From positions 1,055,868,432-1,055,932,431 of the forward strand of contig NC_064614.1 in assembly GCF_023898315.1 (NCBI RefSeq): a stretch of DNA of 64,000 bases, read 5' to 3'. The position numbers and the translations under genes were made by a program. Positions 10,934 to 19,566 of the stretch are shown here, piece by piece. The stretch's first letter is position 1. Every line of letters starts with the position of its first letter. The notes under the pieces were generated by a model. The model was given only the letters and a program-made list of their open reading frames with translations, was not told the origin of the DNA and made no database searches. Source of the DNA: Schistocerca nitens. Lineage: Eukaryota > Arthropoda > Insecta > Orthoptera > Acrididae.

Positions 10934-11340
10934 ATGGCTACCATGTTTTTCACGTATATTCCACGAAAAGATACTGTGAGCTTTACTTTCGATAAAACAA
11001 CGCGACACGTGCAGCTCGGGTCTCTAGATATCGACGATTGGCTTGTCGATATATTTAAGCACACCGCTTACGTTGATGCGGACGAGTATGTGTTTCGCGT
11101 GAAATTTATGGATCTCCTTCACGTTTAAAGATTACTGTCCCGACGTGGTTCTCAAGTCCCGTTCAGGCATCGCGATAATTCCGTTAGCATGGTGTCACTC
11201 GCAGATGCTGAAATTTACTATACCATTATTTTAGTGTCCAATCTCCCGCCGGAAGTAGATGGTAACTTTCTAAAGGACATATTGACTTCTTATGGTAAAG
11301 TGAAAAACGTCCGTCGTTAACGCTGGTCTACTCAACACAG
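10934..11340 (+). pseudogene. LINE ORF1, N-terminal part (gag-like), decayed
   Basis: One frame can be read from the ATG at 10,934 to about 11,340 with in-frame TAA codons near 11,126 and 11,313. It contains a block LPPEVDGNFLKDILTSYGKV at about 11,240-11,300, typical of the RNA-binding fold before the zinc knuckle in LINE ORF1 proteins. ORF1 proteins coat the element RNA and act as nucleic-acid chaperones. The RTE insertion cuts it after the HRLKCY segment. The start is the second ATG context in a GC-rich leader; the upstream frame from 10,865 is open too, so the true start is uncertain. Confidence 0.6.
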
Positions 11341-12655
11341 ATTAAAGTGTTATCTTGTTGTGGTCTTCAGTCCTGAGACTGGTTTGATGCAGCTCTCCAT
11401 GCTACTCTATCCTGTGGAAGCTTCTTCATCTCCCAGTACTTACTGCAGCCGACATCCTTCTGAATCTGCTTAGTGTATTCATCTCTTGGTCTCCCTCTAC
11501 GATTTTTACCCTCCACGCTGCTCTCCAGATCTAAATTGGTGATCCCTTGATGCCTCAGAACATGTCCTACCAACCGATCCCTTCTTCTAGTCAAGTTGTG
11601 CCACAAACTCCTCTTCTCCCCAATTCTATTCAATGCCGCATCATTAGTTATATGATCTACCCATCTAATCTTCGGCATTTTTCTGTAGCACCACATTTCG
11701 ATAGCTTCTATTCTCTTCTGGTCTAAACTATTTATCGTCCATGTTTCACTTCCATACATGGCTACACTCCATATAAATACTTTCAGAAACGACTTCCTGA
11801 CACTTAAATCAAGACTCGATGTTAACAAATTTCTGTTCTTCATAAACGCTTTCCTTGCCATTGCCAGTCTACATTTTATATCCTCTCTACTTGGACCATC
11901 ATCAGTTATTTTGATCCCCAAATAGCAAAACTCCTTTACTGCTTTAAGTCTCGCATTTCCTAATCTAATTCCGTCAGCATCACCCGACTTAATTCGACCA
12001 CATTCCATTATCCTCGTTTTGCTTTTGTTGATGTTCATCTTATATCCTCCTTTCAAGACATTGTCCATTCCGTTCAACCGCTCTTCGAAATCCTTTGCTG
12101 TCTCTGACAGAATTACAATGTCATCGGCAAACCTCAATGTTTTTATTTCTTCTCCTTGAATTTTAATACCTACTCCGAACTTTTCTTTTGTTTCCTTTAC
12201 TGCTTGCTCAATATACATATTGAACAGCATCGGGGAGAGGCTACAACCCTGTCTCACTCCCTTCCCAACCACTGCTTCCCTTTCATGTCCCTCGACTCTT
12301 ATAACTGCCATCTGGTTTCTGTACAAATTGTAAATAGTTTTTCGCTCCCTGTATTTTACCCCTGCCACCTTCAGAATTTGAAAGAGAGTATTCCAAACAA
12401 CCTTGTGAAAAGCTTTCTGTAAGTCTACAAATGCTAGAAACGTAGGTTTTCCTTTCCTTAATCTTTCTTCTAAGATAAGTCGTAGGGTCAACATTGCCTC
12501 ACGTGTTCCAACATTTGTACGGAATCCAAACTGATCTTCCCCGAGGTCGGCTTCTACCAGTTTTTCCACTCGTCTGTAAAGAATTCGCGTTAGTATTTTG
12601 CATCCGTGACGTATTAAACTGATAGTTCGGTAATTTTCACATCTGTCTGTTTATT
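11341..12655 (-). mobile_element. RTE-like LINE, 5'-truncated, inserted in another LINE's ORF1
   Basis: A minus-strand RTE copy of about 1.3 kb. Its 3' end is at the low-coordinate side, with the segment CATCAAACCAGTCTCAGGAC and a short ACAACA-type tail near 11,350. Its 5' end is truncated inside the reverse transcriptase near 12,655. The host ORF1 stops at the segment HRLKCY on one side and resumes at VEMPVKRNI on the other. The exact target duplication is unclear; a short TGTTAT-like match is possible but weak. Confidence 0.85.
11367..12569 (-). pseudogene. RTE-like reverse transcriptase, 400-residue open frame, 5'-truncated
   Basis: The best-preserved LINE protein of the window. In order it shows GEDQFGFRTNVGTREAM, FLAFVDLQKAFHKVVW (first palm aspartate), GKGVRQGCSLSPMLFNMYIE, LRFADDIVILSE (catalytic double aspartate intact), KEFCYLGIKITDDG, MYGSETWTINSLDQKR, a WCYRKMPKIRW block and the RGRPRDEYTKQIQKDVG tail. 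This enzyme copies element RNA into DNA at a nicked chromosomal target. No stop interrupts it, but the endonuclease and the first reverse transcriptase blocks are missing because of 5' truncation, so it is dead on arrival. The first ATG is not a biological start. Confidence 0.9.
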
Positions 12656-12659
12656 TCGT

Positions 12660-13515
12660 CGAAATGCCTGTCAAACGCAATATTCAATCACAATTGCAAG
12701 TGTGTGGTTACCTCGTTCGTGTCGTGTATGCTGGTCAAGAGGGAACCTGCTTCCTATGTAATGAAAGTGGTCACGTTCGGTCTGATTGCCCACGGAGGAT
12801 TTTTTTGTGTCAAAGCCGTCATTAATGCAGCGTCGCAAATTGACGGTTGCTGATCTTGTTTCTTCCACTACCGCCGTCGGACCTACTTCTCTTTCGGATC
12901 ATATTGAACAAAAAGTCAATTCTGGAAATCATGCCAATAAATTTCCGCTCTTACCTGCGCTACACGTTTAGAATCCTATTGCCCCTAGGGCAGAACCTTT
13001 AACAGTGACAAACAAGCACCGTCGCACCCAAGATGGTGACGGGAGATGATTTACCTGTGCCTTCTGCGTCGGCCTCCTGCACATCGATTGTGTCTCCTGC
13101 TCCTTTCGATGCTACAATACCTCTCGTCCGTAGTACGGTGAGTGGCGAAGAATCTGTCTCCAGCATCCCTCCTGCTCTCGACGTGGCTCCTTCTGAGCTG
13201 CCTGTGCGTGGAGAGGGAACGGAGTCCCCCCCCCCCTTCCCCTTGTGTCCTCCGTTAGAGTCTGAGACGATGCGATATCCTTATGCTCTTTCGTCTTCAG
13301 CCCCCGAAGGTTTCCTGAATTTGCCGCCTGCAGCAACTCCCGAGGAGAGTAACATTACCGACCAAGTATCACCTGTTGCATTGGCTGTTCCACGGAATGC
13401 TTCCGTCTTAGTGACTGGAACTGCATTACATGACCCTTGTTCTGAGGGGCGGGAAGCTGTGCCTATAACCCCTCCCAAACGTTCGTCTGCAGAGACCGCC
13501 ATACCACGTAGCTGA
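12660..13515 (+). pseudogene. LINE ORF1, C-terminal part with CCHC zinc knuckle
   Basis: After the RTE insertion the ORF1 frame resumes as VEMPVKRNI and leads to CFLCNESGHVRSDC at about 12,749-12,790, a CCHC zinc knuckle that binds single-stranded nucleic acid. The frame then breaks near 12,830 and continues in other frames, 12,786-12,971 and 13,033-13,515. The last is a Ser/Pro/Val-rich low-complexity stretch of 160 codons with a proline run from a C-tract at about 13,229. Such unstructured tails follow the knuckle in many ORF1 proteins. Confidence 0.6.
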
Positions 13516-13696
13516 CAGAAACAGCGTATACAACCTGACCGTAGGGTGACACGTAAGAAATCTAAGAAAAAACTTTGCGATAATGGGGGTCCTGGTCCCC
13601 CGATTCCTCAGTGGATTCTGCAGTGGATCTTGACTCTCAGCTGTGTACCTAATTCTGCTGTGGCACCTCCCGTATAGCCAAATATAGCTGTGATCA

Positions 13697-14022
13697 ATGA
13701 CCCAAGCCTACACATTTCTTTCGTTGACTTTTAATCTTGTGGAATCAGAATTGCGATTGGCTTCGCTGCACCAGTTCATTTATAATTCATGTGCGGACAT
13801 AGTCTTCTTACAGGAGGAGTTATTTATGCGTTTTTCCTTACATGGTTTTGGTGTGGTCTTTAATGTAGCACCAGAATTTTCTACGGGGACCGCCTTATTT
13901 TTTCGAGAAGGCATTGGCAGGGGCATAGGTTGTCAACTTTTTAAGCTTACCTTGGTTCTTTTATATGCTCCTTCTGGCTCTAGTCGCTCACTGGATCGTT
14001 CGCGTTTTTATAAAGAGGATAC
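13697..14022 (+). pseudogene. LINE ORF2 endonuclease start, truncated
   Basis: The frame starting at 13,697 has the pattern of an APE-type LINE endonuclease: a LSLTFNLVESELRLASLHQF block (normally TLNVNGI...), CADIVFLQEEL with the catalytic glutamate, GTALFFREGIG, and LVLLYAPSGSSRSLDR. It lacks the GDFN and SDH blocks because the LINE ends here. Residues after about 14,022 in the same frame belong to a SINE, not to this protein. It follows ORF1 by about 180 bp on the same strand, as in a two-ORF LINE. Confidence 0.6.
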
Positions 14023-14290
14023 TGTTTCCAGAATGAGATTTTCCCTCTGCAGCGGAGTGTGCGCTAATATGGAACTTCCTGGGAAATTAAAACTGTGTGC
14101 TAGACCGAGACTCGAACTCGGGACCTTTGCCTCTCGCGGGCAAGTGCTGTACCATCCGAGCTACCCAAGCATGACTCACGCCCCGTCCTCACAGCTCCAC
14201 TTCTACCAGTACCTCGTCTCCTATCTTTCAGGAGTGCCATTTCTGCAAGGTTCGCAGGAGAGCTTCTGTAAAGGTCCCTCGAATTCACAC
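14023..14290 (-). mobile_element. tRNA-related SINE, family C
   Basis: On the minus strand a tRNA-like region reads GGGTAGCTCGGATGGTACAG (box A type) followed about 30 bases later by the box B type GAGTTCGAGTCTCGG, then a tail through AACTTCCTGGGAA and CTGCAGCGGAGTGTGCG. The layout is that of a tRNA-derived SINE, different from the family A copies. I remember this sequence as a common insect repeat but could not check it. It terminates the upstream LINE homology and adjoins a mariner fragment. Confidence 0.7.
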
Positions 14291-14379
14291 TCCGGACATG
14301 AGAGGAACAGCTGTCGACAATTTGTCTTCTTTTTTTAGCGTGAGGTTGATGGATTACTTAACGAAATTGCGACAAGTGA

Positions 14380-14895
14380 TGAAAGCTGAGTTCACCATTT
14401 CGACCCCAAAACTGGAAAGCCTCAATGGAGTTCCACCACAAACGATCATTAACAACAAACATTTTCGAGATCATGCTGTCAACAGGCGAAGTCATATTTA
14501 CAGCATTATAGAATGTTTAATATGGTGTGTATTTGGAATTCATGCTTAAAAGCACCACCACAAACTCTGCAATGTACTGTGCGACCCTCAGAAAACTGAA
14601 AGGACGACTTCGAAGAACTCGTCCACACTTGGAACACCCTCTCCTTCAGCATGACAATGCCAGACCACACACGAGTGTTGTAATATTTGCAACAATCCGA
14701 TACCTTGGGTTCACTGGCATCGACCATTCTCCATACAGTCTCAACTTGACCCCATTCTATTTCCATGTTTACAAAGCTTAACGAACAATTTCGAGAACTT
14801 CGCTTTGATACCGATGAAGCAGGGCAAGCAGATGTGAGGTTGTGGCTCCGTCAACAATGTCAAACGTTCTACAGTGATGGTATCAACAAACTGAC
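14380..14895 (+). pseudogene. mariner-type transposase fragment
   Basis: Broken frames give the C-terminal half of a mariner transposase: an HFDPKTGKPQWSS-like segment near 14,395, then YCATLRKLKGRLRRTRPHLE, LQHDNARPHTS with the second catalytic aspartate, GFTGIDHSPYSLNLTPFYFH (consensus DHPPYSPDLAPSDFH, where the third aspartate is lost), and a final LNEQFRELRFDTDEAGQADV and FYSDGINKL block. Several frameshifts and substitutions are present and no inverted repeats are visible, so this is an old internal fragment. Confidence 0.75.
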
Positions 14896-15279
14896 TGATT
14901 GATTGATTGAGGAGCGTATGGAAATAAACGGCGAGGTTATCAGTCTCTCGATTCCGAAGTTACACACGGAAGAGGGAGCATCGGCTAAAAGTGGAGATGA
15001 GTCAAACCATAAAACGAAGAAGTTAAAAAACACACAGTAGAACGTATAAAAGAGTATTCCAAATTTAAAAATTGGGAGGACAGAGGGATAAAAGAGCGGT
15101 GTTTGCAAGGGAGAGTGGTAATGGGTCCCAGACGAGGAAACATGAAGAGAGGCCACAATCACAACCATCCTGCCCCTGCTCCAGGAGAAAAGCAAATTCT
15201 AATATCTGAAAATAACAGCCAATTTCACAGAGTAAACTAAGTGCCAGTTCAACCATCCGTGACTCCTCTGCCTATATAA
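14896..15279. other. Unassigned sequence
   Basis: Between the mariner fragment and the I-like LINE remnant. No convincing frame; two short minus-strand frames are probably noise. Confidence 0.4.
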
Positions 15280-15625
15280 AATGTAAAGAATCTGGAAGAA
15301 TATACTTAGGACGAAGGGCCAAAAGAAGGGGTCATTCCCTCAATATATGGGATACCATCAATCTAGCTCCAGAACCACATTTTTGGATTGATTACTTACG
15401 CAGAAGACCGAAGTGTAGACGGCATATGACAGTGGACCTGTTCCGAGAGGAGCGGAAGGAAGAGTGCTAAACTGCAGTAGATTCCTTGATTGTCAGAGTT
15501 TATTACTGTGAGCAGTAACACACCAGACGTCTTTCCACTTCTGGGAAAAGAAAGTAGATCCGCATATCTGCTGCTGAAGTAATAAAAGGGAATGGGGGTA
15601 AATATATAGTTCTCTAGCCAAACGA

Positions 15626-16546
15626 GTCGACGATCAAGAACGAAGTGCTCGTATTAAGAAGGATGTAAGACAAGACTGTAGCCTTTCGCCCCTACCCTTC
15701 AATCTGTACATCGAGGAAGCAATGATGGAAATAAAAGAAAGGTTCAGGAGTGGAATTAAAATACAAGGTGAAAGGATATCAATGATACGATTCGCTGATG
15801 ACATTGCTATCCTGAGTGAAAGTGAAGAAGAATTAAATGATCTGCTGAACGGAATGAACAGTCTAATGAGTACACAGTATAGTTTGAGAGTAAATCGGAG
15901 AAAGACGAAGGTAATGAGAAGTAGTAAAAATGAGAACAGCGAGAAACTTAACATAAGGATTGATGGTCACGAAGTCAATGAAGTTAAGGAATTCTGCTAC
16001 CTAGGCAGTAAAATGACCAATGACGGACGGAGCAAGAAGGACATCAAAAGCAGACTCGCTATGGCAAAAAAGGCATTTCTGGCCAAGAGAAGTCTACTAA
16101 TATCAAATACCGGCCATAATTTGAGGAAGAAATTTCTGAGGATGTACGTCTGGAGTACAGCATTGTATGGTAGTGAAACATGGACTGTGGGAAAACCGGA
16201 ACAGAAGAGAACCGAAGCATTTGAGATGTGGTGCTATAGACGAATGTTGAAAATTAGGTGGACTGATAAGGTAAGGAATGAGGAGGTTCCACGCAGAATC
16301 GGAGAGGAAAGGAATATGTGGAAAACACTGATAAGGAGAAGGGACAGGATGATAGGACATCGGCTAAGACATGAGGGAATGACTTCCATGGTACTAGAGG
16401 GAGCTGTAGAGGGCAAAAACTGTAGAGGAAGACAGAGATTGGAATGCGTCAAGCAAATAATTGAGGACGTAGGTTGCAAGTGCTACTCTGAGATGAAGAG
16501 GTTAGCACAGGAAAGGAATTCGTGGCGGGCCGCATAAAAAAAAAAA
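15626..16546 (+). mobile_element. RTE-like LINE, 5'-truncated, poly(A) tail and 10-bp target duplication
   Basis: A clean insertion: AGCCAAACGA at 15,616-15,625 is repeated at 16,547-16,556, and the inserted block ends with a run of about 12 A. Together these are the standard signature of target-primed reverse transcription. The 921-bp insert holds only the distal reverse transcriptase. Its target is the decayed I-like LINE, whose minus-strand reading continues on both sides. Confidence 0.93.
15722..16537 (+). pseudogene. RTE-like reverse transcriptase, distal 271 residues
   Basis: An open frame with SMIRFADDIAILSE (catalytic double aspartate intact), LRVNRRKTKVM, EVKEFCYLGSKMTNDG, RKKFLRMYVWSTALYGSETW, FEMWCYRRMLKIRWTD, and a basic RLRHEGMTS and VEGKNCRGRQRL tail ending at WRAA just before the poly(A). 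The coding block starts a little earlier, at about 15,640, with a GCSLSP-like segment (DCSLSPLPFNLYIEEA). It is very close to the broken copy at 5.7-6.4 kb, so both come from the same RTE subfamily. The missing upstream part makes it non-functional. Confidence 0.9.
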
Positions 16547-16725
16547 AGCCAAACGATCAGCCAGTTCACTCTCTGGGAAACTCACATGACTTCAGACCCA
16601 GAGAAAGACAACTGAGCAGGCGTCACAGCTAAGGATAGAGAGAAGGTCATGGATAGCAGAGACCAAAGGGTGACGAGAGTAGCATCGGTCGATAGTCTGT
16701 AGGTTGCTCATTGAGTCATTATAAA

Positions 16726-16923
16726 TTAACGCTGTGGAGGGAGGCCTGAGAAACAAAATGGAAAGATCTGTGAATGGCTGGGAACTCTGCTGTGAACACT
16801 ACTTGATCCCGGCAATAAATGGTATTCTAAGCTGGTAGAAGAAGTGACAGCATATGCCATCTTATCTAGAGTCTTAGAACCATCTGTGTAGAAGATGGTG
16901 GTACCCTGGAACACTGCAAGCAT
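16726..16923 (-). pseudogene. I-like LINE RNase H domain remnant
   Basis: The minus-strand frame reads MLAVFQGTTIFYTDGSKTLD, with FYTDGSK matching the first catalytic block of RNase H found after the reverse transcriptase in I-group LINEs. Upstream on the same strand a proline-rich VYFLPRPFGWCLDHGLG segment resembles the usual linker before this domain. RNase H would remove element RNA from the RNA-DNA hybrid. The later catalytic blocks are degraded and an RTE insertion follows at 16,546. Confidence 0.55.
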
Positions 16924-17533
16924 AGCATCTACAACACGTTAGAAAACTGTAGAAACGACAGAGGCCTTAGGACCCTGGAACAGGTTGGTCCCAATCCGTG
17001 GTCTAGGCACCATCCAAAAGGGCGTGGGAGGAAATACACAGGAGCATTCCAAGAGTGAAGATGGACATCTGTGTGGAGATGGAGATCCCAACAAAGAGAA
17101 GTGATACTCATTCCAAATGGCTAGCCCACCCATGGACAGTTATCAGGAAGGAGACAGCTCTCGTTTGCAAAGAGGACAGGGTACATGGACTCTTTCCGAG
17201 AGGAGCAAAGAGTGCTGATCTGCAGTAGGTCCTTGATTGTGCACAGTTTATTACTGTGAGCAGTAGCGCACCTGATTTTATTCCACTTTTGGGAAAAGAT
17301 TTCACGCAGATGCACATATCAGATGCTGGAATGATAAAAAGGGAATGGGGGTACATATCTGTTTCTAAACTGGCTAATTGCGTAAGAAACCAGGAATACG
17401 CTCTGTCATATTTGTAGAGGGAGAATCCTTAACTCTGCGAAGAGACATTATGACTAGTGCCAAAGGCACCAATAGCCAGATGTACCCAAAAATAGTGAAC
17501 GAGGTCAAGTACTTACAGAGTGGAAGAAGCTGC

Positions 17534-18719
17534 TTACCCATAAATCTGACTCCATCGAGCCTGGACAAGATCATTGCAGGCTTCCAGTCTCAGAGCTTTT
17601 AGGGAGAGGGATTCCAAGGGGGGGGGGGGGCAATCACCAGCAAATGACAAAGAAGGGAGCAGTTCTTCAGCTTGGATGGGCGAAAAGCTCCTACAGGGAA
17701 GGTCATGGGAACTGCAAGGGAGGGGGAGGGGAGGGAGGGATGTGGCTGGGCTGTTATAAGAAGGGGGAAAGGATGTAACAGACGCAAAAGTTGAAGAAAT
17801 TGACTGTGGATTGAGTCTCTCACATATCTGGCGAGCCTTAGCATAAGACAGGCGATCTAGGGACCTGTACTCTTCGATCTTCTTTTCTCTTTTCTCAGCT
17901 GGGTTATCCAGCGAGTGAGTGGAGTTGCTGTTATGACAATTGACACACACAGGTGGCGGGATCCAGGGGCTTCTCTAATGGAGTGGGTTTCCACAGTCAC
18001 CACACAGAAGGTCCGCTGTACTGCTGGAAGACAATGCCCAAAACACAAACACTGAAAGCATCTCAGTTTCGTGTCACACTTGTATCAAATAACTTTGACT
18101 TTCTCTGGGAGGGTACCCCTCTAAAGTCAGAATGTAGACACTGGTATCAATGCAGATGTCTCTGCAACCCTTGTGCACACGTTGAACAAAATGTACACCG
18201 CATTGCTCCAGGTTAGCCTGGAGTTCCTCGTCAGTTTTCAGGATGAGGTCGCTATGGAAAATCACTCTCTGGACCGTATTAAGAGATTAGTGAGTGGTAA
18301 TAGACACTGCGACATTGTCAAGACGATCAAAACCACGAATAGCTGCAGATTGGCCGCAGGAGAAGCTTTGAACAACAGGGAGCCTGACTGCATCTTACTG
18401 ATAGACTTCACATCACCAAACCTGCCCTCAATATTCTCCACAAAAAGCAAGAGCATTGTGGGTTTGAATGTGTTTCCATCTGTCCTAGTACAGACGAGGT
18501 AGTGGTCAAAGTGTGCCATATAAGGACAGCGAGCCTCGTCCTCCTCCTATGGTATAACCAGGAAATGGAAGGCTGCCAGCATTCAATGATCCCTCACTAT
18601 TCAAAAAGATGGCTGTTTGGGAATGGCCATATTTTTGCGACCTGGCACGCTTCATGCGCCAATCATCCGCCATGATACAAACCACTCCGATTGACGGTCT
18701 CTCCATAGGCACCAGCCAG
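17534..18719 (-). pseudogene. I/Jockey-like LINE ORF1 (gag-like) remnant
   Basis: Minus-strand frames 18,712-18,506, 18,519-18,262, 18,265-18,074, 18,048-17,857 and 17,950-17,534 align as one ORF1. Blocks in order: HYLVCTRT-type start (DHYLVCTRTDGNTFKP), GRFGDVKSISKMQSGSLLF, a NTVRGVI-like segment (LLIRSREVI), a DEELQANLEQCGVHFVQRV block, a decayed knuckle (CFGHCLPAVQ), HLCVNCHNSNSTHSLDN, and EKREKKIEEYRSLDRLSYAKA, matching the family's EKEI...ISYPEAR end. Such proteins bind element RNA. Multiple frameshifts show age. The family call is firm because the block order matches; the exact clade is not. Confidence 0.7.
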
Positions 18720-18940
18720 TAAGAGCAAGAGACACCTGGTACAGCGGCTAGTGCTGGGAGGTACTATGCACCAACAACCCACGCTACCACTCCTTGGTAT
18801 TCATGGGGAGGGAACAGCTGAGGTATCAGTAGTGTGATCCCAGTGTTGTCAGAGGGCTCAGCTAGACACGTACATAACAACACCAGCACACAGACTGGCA
18901 AAACGTGCTGGCGACCTAGCAGGGTGGAGGGGGCTATGGG

Positions 18941-19139
18941 CCAGCCGCTGTGACCGAGCGGTTCTAGGCGCCATAGTCCGGAACCGCGCCGCTGCTACGG
19001 TCGCAGGTTGTGATCCTGCCTCGGGCATGGATGTGTGTGATGTGCTTAGGTTAGTTAGGTTTAAGTAGTTCTAAGTCTAGGGGACTGATGACCTTCGGTG
19101 TTAAGTCCCATAGTGCTCAGAGCCATTCGAAACATTTGA
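18941..19139 (+). mobile_element. tRNA-derived SINE, family A
   Basis: Starts with a tRNA-like head (GTGACCGAGCGGTTCTAGGCG for box A; the box B type GGTTGTGATCCTGCC at about 19,005 is slightly degraded) and ends in AGCCATTCGAAACATTTGAA. The body, including GGTTAGTTAGGTTTAAGTAG, is shared with the copies elsewhere. I could not find a target duplication, and the copy is more diverged than the one at 57.6 kb. Confidence 0.9.
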
Positions 19140-19431
19140 ATTGTCAAGGTCTGTGTAAATACTTTAATCAACAGACAAGGGTGTTTACTGGGACCATATG
19201 ATGCAAAGGTGCACGCAAAGTTTAAAGGAATTTTTAATTCTTGCTTTAATTTCGTAAATAAATAATTTTTTCGTAGACCTAATTCATCTACGAACGTGAT
19301 AGTGTCGAGAATCCCGAAAGTTAATGAAATTCTCTTTACGCTCGGAAAAATTTTATTTGTTATGACTGCAAGTGTTTCTAGTTTCATGTATTTTATGTGC
19401 AGTTAATAAAGTTATAAATTTAAAAGAAAAA
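19140..19431. other. Unassigned AT-rich spacer
   Basis: Between two SINEs. Nothing recognisable. Confidence 0.4.
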
Positions 19432-19566
19432 AATAGATGGATAGAGCGTCTGCCATGGAAGCAGGAGATCCCGGGTTCGAGTCCCGGTTGGGGCACACAT
19501 TTTCAACTGTCCCTATTGACTTATACCAACGCCTGTATGCAGCTAGGGGTATTCATTTCATTGTAA
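19432..19566 (+). mobile_element. tRNA-related SINE, family D (fragment)
   Basis: The tRNA-like segment GATGGATAGAGCGTCTGCCA followed by the box B type GGGTTCGAGTCCCGG and ending GGGGCACACA looks at first like a tRNA gene. It lacks a proper acceptor stem, the first bases are missing, and it continues into a tail (TTTTCAACTGTCCCTATTGA, then TGTATGCAGCTAGGG) as SINEs do. It is best read as a 5'-shortened tRNA-derived SINE of a further family. Confidence 0.65.

Larger units (their letters stand above)
10545..14022 (+). mobile_element. LINE with CCHC ORF1 and APE endonuclease (L1/Tx1-like), broken
   Basis: A plus-strand LINE starts somewhere before 10,934, possibly with a leader from about 10,545. 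It holds an ORF1 with a zinc knuckle and the first part of an ORF2 endonuclease. Homology ends at about 14,022, where a SINE and then a mariner fragment take over, so the reverse transcriptase is lost. A minus-strand RTE copy lies inside ORF1 (about 11,350-12,655). The RRM-like segment before a single CCHC knuckle, and an endonuclease with a GTALFFREGI and LYAPSG pattern, remind me of L1/Tx1 or Daphne-type LINEs. The clade is not certain. Confidence 0.65.
15280..18720 (-). mobile_element. Decayed I-like LINE with RNase H, rearranged and split by an RTE copy
   Basis: Minus-strand remnants of a two-ORF LINE. ORF1 lies at about 18,719-17,534. A post-RNase H segment lies at about 17,360-17,120, a linker plus RNase H start at about 17,110-16,730, and a second post-RNase H copy at about 15,610-15,280. 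The two post-RNase H copies are clearly related to each other (shared TTATTACTGTGAGCAGTA and CCTTGATTGT). The order is not that of one LINE, so there are either two overlapping copies or a tandem duplication. Endonuclease and reverse transcriptase are not recognisable between 17,534 and 17,370, so that part was deleted. Confidence 0.6.

Noticed and set aside
13112..13502. Minus-strand frames of 73-74 codons
   Set aside because: Opposite-strand shadows of the Pro/Ser-rich ORF1 tail.
19432..19500. tRNA gene
   Set aside because: The box A/B pattern is good, but the first acceptor bases are missing, the anticodon loop lacks the usual T at position 33, and it continues into a SINE-type tail.
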